DNA of 53,081 nucleotides from DASSFG01 sp035547915 (GTDB taxonomy: Bacteria > Planctomycetota > Planctomycetia > Pirellulales > JAICIG01): contig DASZTS010000083.1 of the NCBI GenBank assembly GCA_035547915.1, positions 1 to 53,081 on the forward strand. Direction: 5' to 3'. Each line of letters opens with the position of its first letter. Within the stretch, counting starts at the first letter, position 1. The position numbers and the translations under genes are program-made. The notes beneath the pieces were generated by a model that worked only from the letters and a program-made list of their open reading frames with translations, had not been told where the DNA came from and did no database searches. Below are positions 46,439-53,081 of the stretch, in pieces.

Positions 46439-47575
46439 ATGCTTCGGCGTCTACTCCTCGCGGCGATCTTGTCGCTCCCCTGCGTGCCGGTAGTCGCTTG
46501 CCCGTTTTGCGGAAACTTGCGTCCGACGCTGGCCCAACAGATCGATCGTGCCGATGCGGCCGTTCTGGGCGACCTCCTTTCGAGCGATGGCACGAGCCGC
46601 ACGCTTCGCGTCCGCCACGTATTCAAGCCCAAGGGTCGGTTTAGCCCGAATGCCGCGATCGAAATCGGGTCGCCGCCTCGTGCGGAAGGTGCCGCTCGGG
46701 AGGGAAGTCTGTTACTGGCGCTCAGAATGGGAAACGCCGCCGCAGGCTCGAAGGATTCTGAATGGACCACCGTTGAACTCAACGAGGCCAGCTATGCCTA
46801 TCTGGCGCGATCGCCCGGGCCCAGCGCTCCGCCCGCCAAGCGATTGGCCTACTTCCTCGATTTCTTGGAGCACGTCGATCCGCTGATCGCCGAGGACGCA
46901 TACCTAGAGTTCGGTCGCGCCCCGTTCGATGAGATCGCCAAACTCGCCGATCGACTTCCGGTAGACCATTTGCGCGATCTGCTGGCCGACGAGACTGTGC
47001 CGCCGGAGCGTAAGGGCCTGTATGGTCTGCTGCTGGGACTGGCGGGAGTGAAGCAGCAACGTGGCGATGTTGCCGCCGATTTCTGGCAGGCGATTACGGC
47101 GCCGACGAATGACTTTCGCAGCGGGTTCGATGGCATTCTGGGAGGCTATTTATGGTTGGGCAAAACCGCCGCTCTGGAGCGTCTGGCAGAACGCTATTTG
47201 GACGATCCACAAGCCGCGGTGGGAGACGTGCGCCACCTGATGGCCGCGCTGCGCGTCTATCACGACTACGGCCGCGACATTCCGGCCGACGATCTACTGC
47301 GCGTGTATCGCAGGCTCCTCGATCGTCCGGCGGTAGCGGCGGCCGTCGCGGGCGACTTGCGCCGCTGGCGCGACTGGCAGGCTCTCGATAAGGTAGCCTC
47401 GCTCTTCGGCCGCGCCGGCTACGACGATCCGTCGATCGAACGATCGGTGGCCGGCTATCTACTGGCGTGCCCGTTGCCGGCCGCCCAGCGACAGGTGGCC
47501 CGCCTGCGAAAACTCATTCCCGAACGGGTGGCCGAGGCGGAGCGGCTCGAAGCGGAGGAGACGGGCGGAAAGTAG
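46439..47575 (+). CDS. exported CPFC-family protein A2
   Basis: 378 residues. A signal peptide (MLRRLLLAAILSLPCVPVVA) is followed at once by CPFCGNLRPTLAQQI. It has the same order as A1: a beta-rich part, then helical repeats with LAYFLDFLEHVDPLIAEDAYLEFGRAPF and DLRRWRDWQALDKVASLF. It lacks the linker and C-terminal helix of A1. It starts 5 bp after B2 and ends the operon; a palindromic repeat (copy f) lies 63 bp downstream. Confidence 0.72.
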   Translation: MLRRLLLAAILSLPCVPVVACPFCGNLRPTLAQQIDRADAAVLGDLLSSDGTSRTLRVRHVFKPKGRFSPNAAIEIGSPPRAEGAAREGSLLLALRMGNAAAGSKDSEWTTVELNEASYAYLARSPGPSAPPAKRLAYFLDFLEHVDPLIAEDAYLEFGRAPFDEIAKLADRLPVDHLRDLLADETVPPERKGLYGLLLGLAGVKQQRGDVAADFWQAITAPTNDFRSGFDGILGGYLWLGKTAALERLAERYLDDPQAAVGDVRHLMAALRVYHDYGRDIPADDLLRVYRRLLDRPAVAAAVAGDLRRWRDWQALDKVASLFGRAGYDDPSIERSVAGYLLACPLPAAQRQVARLRKLIPERVAEAERLEAEETGGK

Positions 47576-47638
47576 GCAATCTGTCTTGACCGGCTTCTGA
47601 CGATTGAGGAAGATTCGCCCCCGCGAGGTCGCCGGACA

Positions 47639-47740
47639 AGAGCGGCTGACAAAACCCGAAAGCTGGAGTGCCGTGGGAGAAAAATCGGCCGTGAAACGCC
47701 GATTTTTTGGAAGCCAGGCCCGGTTTTGTCGGTTGCTCGA
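47639..47740 (+). repeat. dispersed ~100-bp palindromic repeat, copy f
   Basis: Begins AGAGCGGCTGACAAAACCC, has a central AAATCGGCCGTGAAACGCCG hairpin and ends GGTTTTGTCGGTTGCTCGA. It lies between the CPFC/CCFG operon and the glycine-zipper lipoprotein gene. It is one of the best-preserved copies, very close to copy d. Confidence 0.85.
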
Positions 47741-47790
47741 AGACGCACCGGCCCGTCGCGACCCATCCCCTCCAATGTGAAAATCACCTC

Positions 47791-48384
47791 ATGTCTTGCG
47801 CTCGATTTGTGCTCTCGCTCGCCGCCGCAACCGTGGCCATGTGCGTGGGTTGCGCTTCGCCCTATTACGCAGACCGCGGCGCCGCCTTTGGCGGGGTAAC
47901 CGGGGCGGGCGTGGGTGCGCTGGTCGGCAGCACCGTCAATCATCCCGTGGCCGGTGCGCTGGTCGGGGCCGGCGTGGGCGCGGTCTCGGGAGCGGCGGTC
48001 GGCAGTGGTATGGACTCGATCGAAGCCCGCAATCGGGCCGCCATCGCCGCTACGATGGGCCGGCAGGCGCCGGCCGGCGCGGTCAGTGTGCAGGACGTGA
48101 TCGACATGAGCCAAGCGGGGGTCAACGAAGACGTCATCGTCACCCACATTCGTTACAGCGGCGTGCAGCGCCCGCCACAGACCAGCGACCTGATCGCGCT
48201 ACAGCGAGCCAGCGTCAGCCCCCGAGTGATCGCCGCATTGCAGACGCCGCCCGCACAGGCAAACGTAGCCATGGCGCCCGCGCCGGTGGTGGTCGGACCG
48301 CCTCCGCCACCATGGGGCTATCCCGGCTATTATTATCCTCCGCCTCCACCGCCGGGATACGGGTTCGGGGTCTCCTTCCATTAG
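47791..48384 (+). CDS. glycine-zipper lipoprotein with Pro/Tyr-rich tail
   Basis: 197 residues. The lipoprotein signal ends in VAMCVGC. A glycine-zipper region (about 35-75: GVTGAGVGALVGSTVNHPVAGALVGAGVGAV) should insert in or associate with a membrane. Then comes a helical stretch with VIDMSQAGVNEDVIVTHI and a tail of Pro/Tyr/Gly (PPPPPWGYPGYYYPPPPPPGYG). It is probably an envelope protein; the function is unknown. The ATG at 47791 was chosen for the signal peptide; the Shine-Dalgarno is poor. Confidence 0.7.
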   Translation: MSCARFVLSLAAATVAMCVGCASPYYADRGAAFGGVTGAGVGALVGSTVNHPVAGALVGAGVGAVSGAAVGSGMDSIEARNRAAIAATMGRQAPAGAVSVQDVIDMSQAGVNEDVIVTHIRYSGVQRPPQTSDLIALQRASVSPRVIAALQTPPAQANVAMAPAPVVVGPPPPPWGYPGYYYPPPPPPGYGFGVSFH

Positions 48385-48412
48385 CGGAAACCGTCGCCTC
48401 GCGGGTGCTCTG

Positions 48413-48958
48413 CTAGCAGGACGGCCCGTTGGCCGCCAGTGCGGCGGCAATGATGTCTTCGACGACCTCGCTCTTCGCGTCGGCATACGCGTTCATATCG
48501 GACCACGATCGTGCGGCGAGCTCGCGCTTCTTCCGTTCATACCGCTCCCGATCCGGCACGCTCGTTCGCAACCGGTCGCGAAAGGCGAGATAACGGGTGA
48601 TCTCGGGCGAACCGGGAGAGAACACATGGATGTGCACGTCGAGGCTCGGCGTGCGAAACATGCGGTGCTCATGAAAATCCGGTTCGCGCACGCGTAGCCG
48701 ATAGCCGGCCGCTTCGAGTCGCGGAAGATAGTCAGCTTCGTTCGCGGCGTCCGGAACCACCAGCAGGATGTCGACGATCGGTTTGGCGGCCAGGCCCGGC
48801 ACCGACGTCGAGCCGATGTGTTCGATGCGTAGCGCCGAGTCGCCCAGCGCGGCAACAATCGCTCGCGACTGTTCGCGGAACACTTCGGGCCAGCGCGGAT
48901 CGTAGTCGACGATCTCGATCTTCCGCCCTTCGACGCCGCCGATCAGGCCGATCTCCAT
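48413..48958 (-). CDS. GrpB-family protein (UPF0157)
   Basis: 181 residues, a minimal nucleotidyltransferase fold: EIVDYDPRWPEVFREQ, ALRIEHIGSTSVPGLAAKPIVDILLVV (the G-S-T and D-x-D region) and HIHVFSPGSPEITRYLAFRDRLR. The GrpB family is of poorly known function. AGGAGGAC lies before the ATG. It lies downstream of the phosphatase genes on the same strand. Confidence 0.88.
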   Translation of the reverse strand: MEIGLIGGVEGRKIEIVDYDPRWPEVFREQSRAIVAALGDSALRIEHIGSTSVPGLAAKPIVDILLVVPDAANEADYLPRLEAAGYRLRVREPDFHEHRMFRTPSLDVHIHVFSPGSPEITRYLAFRDRLRTSVPDRERYERKKRELAARSWSDMNAYADAKSEVVEDIIAAALAANGPSC

Positions 48959-49027
48959 CCCGTCCTCCTTTGGCCAGAAACACCCCGTTCACCGTTTCCT
49001 ACTCTTCCGGCTACGGTCGACGATCCC

Positions 49028-50662
49028 TCAATCCTTTGTCCGGCCGAAACAGACCAGGCACATATCGTCGGCCTGCGGCCGCTCACCCACAAACTCCTGC
49101 ACGTCGGCGAGCAACTGGTTGCCCAACTCGGCCACGTTGCCTGTGCTGCGCACCAACTGGCCGCGCAGCCGATCGATGCCGTAGAGCTGGCCCGCGGCAT
49201 TCATCGCTTCGCTGAGACCGTCGGTCAAAAGAACGACGGCATCGCCCGGGACCAGTTGGAAGGCGAACGAGTCGTATTTGAAGTCGGGGCTCACGCCCAC
49301 GGGCAAGCAGGTGCGGTCTTCGCCAACCTGCGCCGTGCCGCCGCCGGAATTGCACACAAAGGGAGCCAGGTTGCCGGCGTTGACCACGCGCACTTCGTGC
49401 GTCGCCGTGTCGATGACGGCCACGGTCATGGTCACGAACCCTTCGTCCCAACCGGCACCAAGACGGTCGAGCGCCGCGGCCGGGTCGGGTTGGCTGACGA
49501 GCAGGTATCGCGTCTCGGCCGCCAAGCGGGCCATCAAGAGGGCCGCCGGAATCCCCTTGCCGACGACATCGGCCAGCACGACCGCCAGCCGGTTGCCGGG
49601 CAGTCGGATGTAGTCGAAATAATCCCCTCCGAGCTGCTCGGCCGCTTGGTAGAAATGAAAGAATTCGTAACCGGCCAACTCCGGCGGCTGCTTGGGAAGG
49701 AAGCGACGTTGCACGTCGTGCGCGATGGCGAGGTCGCGATCGAGCGCCTGGCTCCTGACGGCCGCCTGGTGCAAGCGGGCATTTTCGATGGCCACGGCAG
49801 CTAGCCGGGTGATGGTGACGAGCAGTTCCAGGTCGCGCTCATCGAACGGCGTGCGCCGATCGAGCGTGTCGAGTTGTACCACGCCCAGTGCCCGACCCCG
49901 GCCGTCGATCAGCGGTGCGCAGACGACCGAGCGAATCCGCAACAGCGCGCTACTGCGAGCGATGTCGCTCTGCCGGAAGCGCGGGTCGTTGGCCGCGTCG
50001 GACGACAGGATCGCTTCGCCGGTGGTCAGCGCCCGGTTGACGAGCGTGCGGCTCACCCAGGCTGCAATGTCGTCGTCGGCCCGGCGGTGCTTTTCCGCCA
50101 TGATCACGAGCGCGCCATCCTCTCCTTCGCGGAGCACGATGAATCCGCGCTCGGCCTGAAAGAAGATCTTGAAAAGGCTGTCGAGGACCCTAGGCAGCAC
50201 CTCGTCTTCGGCCAACGTCGAGCCGATCGACTGCAAAACGTCTAGTATCGCCTTGAGCTTCGCCTCCGGGCTGACGACGGCCGCCTGAAATGCGGACCAG
50301 GTCGTCTTGGCCTCCAGCGTGGCGTGAATCGTCGCCTGCGCGTCGGGCCGCTCGTCGACGAGCGTCGGCGACGAGTCTTGGTGAAAACTGAACAATACCT
50401 CGCAGATCGAGAGCCTGTCGTTCTCGGCCAGCAGACACGGGACGAGCACGGGCTCGCCGTTCACGAGCGTGCCATTGCGACTCTGCAAATCCTCGATAAG
50501 GAACGTGCCGCCGTCACGAAAGATGCGGGCATGCCGCCGACTGACGGCGGCCACCTCGATCAGGATCTCGCAAGTCGGATCGCGCCCCAGCACGGTGCTT
50601 TCCCGCGCCAGCGGATAACGCCGCCCCGCTTGTGGACCATTGAGCGCCTGCAGGAGAGCCAT
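49028..50662 (-). CDS. FHA-GAF-SpoIIE (PP2C) serine phosphatase 1
   Basis: 544 residues. FHA domain (about 20-85; STVLGRDPTCEI, VSRRHARIF, LQSRNGTLVNG) for phosphothreonine binding; GAF domain (about 135-300; RGFIVLREG, VCAPLIDGRGRALGVVQLDT); short helical linker (HDVQRRFLPKQPPE); SpoIIE-type PP2C (about 330-540) with metal-binding GGDYFDYIRL, VLADVVGKGIPAALLM, NAGNLAPF, LLTDGLSEAMN and DDMCLVC. It probably acts in partner switching, dephosphorylating an anti-sigma-factor antagonist; the partner is unknown. It is a paralogue of the next gene. Confidence 0.9.
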   Translation of the reverse strand: MALLQALNGPQAGRRYPLARESTVLGRDPTCEILIEVAAVSRRHARIFRDGGTFLIEDLQSRNGTLVNGEPVLVPCLLAENDRLSICEVLFSFHQDSSPTLVDERPDAQATIHATLEAKTTWSAFQAAVVSPEAKLKAILDVLQSIGSTLAEDEVLPRVLDSLFKIFFQAERGFIVLREGEDGALVIMAEKHRRADDDIAAWVSRTLVNRALTTGEAILSSDAANDPRFRQSDIARSSALLRIRSVVCAPLIDGRGRALGVVQLDTLDRRTPFDERDLELLVTITRLAAVAIENARLHQAAVRSQALDRDLAIAHDVQRRFLPKQPPELAGYEFFHFYQAAEQLGGDYFDYIRLPGNRLAVVLADVVGKGIPAALLMARLAAETRYLLVSQPDPAAALDRLGAGWDEGFVTMTVAVIDTATHEVRVVNAGNLAPFVCNSGGGTAQVGEDRTCLPVGVSPDFKYDSFAFQLVPGDAVVLLTDGLSEAMNAAGQLYGIDRLRGQLVRSTGNVAELGNQLLADVQEFVGERPQADDMCLVCFGRTKD

Positions 50663-50847
50663 GTGCGGCCGACAAGAGCGGATCAGCGGTTGGTGGTTTT
50701 CGCAGCTCGCCGAATCGGTGCCCGGCGGCCTCCCAACCGCTCACCCGTTCGCAGCCGCCGGTATTCTACCGCTGCTCGGGAGCCGTGCAATCGGCTGCTT
50801 ACCGGGCGCTAACATTCGGGAAGTCGGCGATCGCCTTGCACCGGCGA

Positions 50848-52521
50848 TCACTGTGTGCGGCCCAAACACAAGAGGCACATGTCGTCGCTCTGCGAGCGCT
50901 TGCCGACGAACAGTTTGACGTCCTTCAGGATCTGCTCGCCGAGCTGCTTCACTCCGTCGGTCGGCAAGGCGACCTGTTGGCTGATCCGTGCCAAACCATA
51001 GAGATCGTTGTTCATGTTCATGGCCTCGCTGATGCCATCGGTGAACAACACCAACGAATCGCCTGGCGCCAGCGACACACTCACCTGCTCGCATTCGAGC
51101 TCGTCGATCACACCCAGCGGCACCGAAATCTGGTCGACGCCGACGGGCTCGACGGTTCCGTTCTGGCGGCGAAGGTAGGGGGGGAGATGGCCTGCGTTGG
51201 CGATCTGCACTTCGTGCCGTTCGAGGTCGAGCACGAGCACGGCCATGGTCACGAACCGGTCGGCCCAGCTCGCTTGGGCGAACTGAGCGTTGAGGCGGAA
51301 CAGCGCGCCGCCGGGGCCGACTTCGCTGACCAGCGCGTATTTCGCTTCGGCCGAAAGCTTGGCCATCAGCAGGGCCGCCGGCATGCCTTTGCCCGACACG
51401 TCGGCCACGAGGATGGCCAGTCGGTTGTGCGGCAGGACGATGTAATCGAAATAGTCACCGCCGACCTGGTTGGCCGGCTCGTAGAAATCGAAGAATTCGT
51501 AACTCGCGATCGCGGGCGACTTGTGCGGCAAGAAGCCCTGCTGCACGGTGTGGGCCAGCTCGAGGTCGCGTTCGAGCGCCTTTTGCCGCAATGCGGCTTC
51601 GTGCAACTGGGCGTTCTCGACGGCGAATGCCGCCTGGCTGGCCACACTGGCGAGCAGATCGAGGTCGGCCTGCGAGAAGGGCGTGCGCTGGTCGAGCGTG
51701 TCGATCTGGATGACGCCCATGGCATTCCCCTCCGAGCTGAGCAGAGGGGCGCACATCATCGAACGAATGCGGAAATCGGCGATGCTTTGGCTGCTGTCGA
51801 AGCGGGCGTCGGAGGCCGCGTCGGCCGAGAGGATGGCCTCCTTGCCGTCCATCGCTTTGCGCACGATCGTGCGGCTGATGCGGATCGTGTCCTCCGCGTC
51901 CCCGCGGCGGAGCTTCATGGCCTTCGGCACCAGGATCGTCGGGTCCGGTCCTTGCAGCACCAAAAACCCGCGATCGGCCTGCAAGAAGATCTTGAACAGG
52001 CTGTCGAGAATCTTGGGCAGAACCTGATCCAACGAAATGGCCGACCCGAGGTTGCGCGAGATTTCGAGCAGTGCTTCGAGCTTCATCTCGGGGTTGACGG
52101 CGCTCACCCGCAAGCCGGCTCGCGACGACTTGATCTCGAGCGTCGACATGATCGTCGAGGTGCTCGACCCCGACGGATCCTCGAAGAGCGTGACCGGACC
52201 TCCCCACGGGTCGCGTGGCGGCTGGCCGGGCTCGCCCTCCTGGAACGAGAACAAGAGGTCGCAGATCTTGACCTGGTCGTTGTTATATAACCGCCGGCGA
52301 CCGCGGACCGGCTGGCCGTTGACGGTGGTACCGTTGCGGCTGCCGAGGTCTTCGACGAAGAACTCGTTGCTGGCCGACGAGATCTGCGCGTGTTGCCGGC
52401 TGACCGCCCCTTCGTCGAGCACGATGTCGCAATCGGGGTGGCGGCCCAGGATCGAGTTCGCCCGATCGAGCCGGTACAACTTGCCCTGCTCAGTGCCGTT
52501 GAGTGCCCGCAAAAAAGCCAT
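50848..52521 (-). CDS. FHA-GAF-SpoIIE (PP2C) serine phosphatase 2
   Basis: 557 residues with the same architecture: FHA (SILGRHPDCDI, VSRQHAQIS, LGSRNGTTVNG), GAF (RGFLVLQG, MCAPLLSSEGNAMGVIQIDT), linker (HTVQQGFLPHKSP) and SpoIIE phosphatase (GGDYFDYIVL, LVADVSGKGMPAALLM, LFTDGISEAMN, DDMCLLCLG). MAFLRALNG at 52521 is the start (AGGA upstream); the 57 upstream codons are not typical. It is followed at 185 bp by its paralogue, probably by tandem duplication. Confidence 0.9.
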   Translation of the reverse strand: MAFLRALNGTEQGKLYRLDRANSILGRHPDCDIVLDEGAVSRQHAQISSASNEFFVEDLGSRNGTTVNGQPVRGRRRLYNNDQVKICDLLFSFQEGEPGQPPRDPWGGPVTLFEDPSGSSTSTIMSTLEIKSSRAGLRVSAVNPEMKLEALLEISRNLGSAISLDQVLPKILDSLFKIFLQADRGFLVLQGPDPTILVPKAMKLRRGDAEDTIRISRTIVRKAMDGKEAILSADAASDARFDSSQSIADFRIRSMMCAPLLSSEGNAMGVIQIDTLDQRTPFSQADLDLLASVASQAAFAVENAQLHEAALRQKALERDLELAHTVQQGFLPHKSPAIASYEFFDFYEPANQVGGDYFDYIVLPHNRLAILVADVSGKGMPAALLMAKLSAEAKYALVSEVGPGGALFRLNAQFAQASWADRFVTMAVLVLDLERHEVQIANAGHLPPYLRRQNGTVEPVGVDQISVPLGVIDELECEQVSVSLAPGDSLVLFTDGISEAMNMNNDLYGLARISQQVALPTDGVKQLGEQILKDVKLFVGKRSQSDDMCLLCLGRTQ

Positions 52522-53081
52522 GTTTCGCGATCCTGACTGCAACGACTCGCTACCGCCCCACTCCACCTCGCGCGGAGCTATCGGACTCGGATCTGGCTCC
52601 GGAAAACCGACACCAACGTACGGCCAAGACGTCAATTCAGCCCGCCCATCCGCGTGCGCGGCTTGAGGAGCCTCGAGGCGCCACCGGCGCACCGCGTCGG
52701 TGGGCTCGCACGCTTCGCCGACGGCCGTTTGGCAATCCGCAGCTTACTTTTCGCCGGCGACCAGGGATTACGAGCAACCGATTCTAGCCCCCTCAATTGG
52801 CGACCGTCAACTCTCTGACCATCCGTCGTGGGGGAGCGTCATCGAGACATTTTTGGAGCCGACCCCATTCCGGCAGTTCCAGGAGAAAAGGGACTGGGCC
52901 TTGGCCGCCGGAGCCATTTCTGCGTTACTTCATCCCCCGGGGGGTGCATAAGGGGATTTGTTTTTTCGCTGCCCTGGGCCAGTTGACCTGGGGAGTGAGC
53001 AAAGGTGCTGGGCTTGTCGCAGCCACTGGTTGAGCCAGCGCTCCGGAACAGCGTGTGGTAGTTTGTCCCTCGCACTTCCCA
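52522..53081. other. right-end region without a supported gene
   Basis: Holds the promoter side of the second phosphatase gene (reading leftward). A short minus-strand frame at 52839-53075 has no recognised motif. GC-rich runs such as CCCCCGGGGGG near 52930-52950 suggest decayed intergenic sequence. Nothing else is seen. Confidence 0.35.

Noticed and set aside
50785..52290. 501-codon open frame on the plus strand
   Set aside because: Antisense to the second FHA-GAF-SpoIIE phosphatase; no motifs of its own.
52839..53075. 78-codon frame at the right end
   Set aside because: No motif, no start signal, low-complexity composition.

Overview
The window looks like chromosomal DNA of a high-GC planctomycete, most likely Pirellulales. 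This rests on sequence signs only: a Tat-exported DUF1501 protein, a small protein opening with an NPYQSP-type segment, a 57-residue protein with the FGLKILLWLTAVV-type leader common in this group, several Cys-rich or YXWGxW secreted proteins, and generally weak Shine-Dalgarno usage. I see no rRNA, tRNA, CRISPR array, integrase or transposase.

Layout. 1-4000 (minus strand): a short membrane protein, then a pilus-type operon of a secreted protein, a TadG-like protein and two tandem TadE-like pseudopilins. 4.0-8.6 kb: small accessory genes (HAMP-like membrane protein, rhodanese-methyltransferase fusion, two membrane proteins, one 57-residue protein). 8.7-10.8 kb: a UvrD/PcrA helicase. 11.1-26.0 kb: a complete 14-gene nuoA-N operon for the proton-pumping NADH:quinone oxidoreductase, preceded by a plausible sigma-70 promoter and a perfect 26-bp palindrome that matches a Rex-type operator. 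26.0-32.1 kb (minus strand): metF, a GlmU-like nucleotidyltransferase/hexapeptide protein, and the fatty-acid cluster rpmF-fabD-fabG-acpP-fabF, with a terminator-like hairpin between fabG and acpP. 32.5-34.1 kb (plus): a Cys-rich secreted protein and a 2-hydroxyacid dehydrogenase. 34.1-41.1 kb (minus): a YXWGxW protein, a small membrane protein, an HtrA-like pseudoprotease, an exported L-isoaspartyl methyltransferase and the primary-type sigma factor. 41.8-43.2 kb: a DUF1501 protein. 43.5-47.6 kb (plus): a compact four-gene operon built from two pairs of exported or membrane paralogues (CPFC family and CCFG family, order A-B-B-A). 47.8-52.5 kb: a glycine-zipper lipoprotein, a GrpB-family protein and two tandem FHA-GAF-SpoIIE phosphatases.

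Six copies of a roughly 100-bp palindromic repeat are scattered between genes at 3.2, 4.3, 7.5, 8.2, 41.7 and 47.6 kb. Together with the four-gene A-B-B-A operon and the nuo operator, they are the most interesting features here. Gene starts were chosen from upstream purine-rich sites, signal-peptide fit and family N-termini. Several are not ATG (nuoF TTG, nuoN GTG, acpP GTG, fabD GTG, the sigma factor probably TTG).
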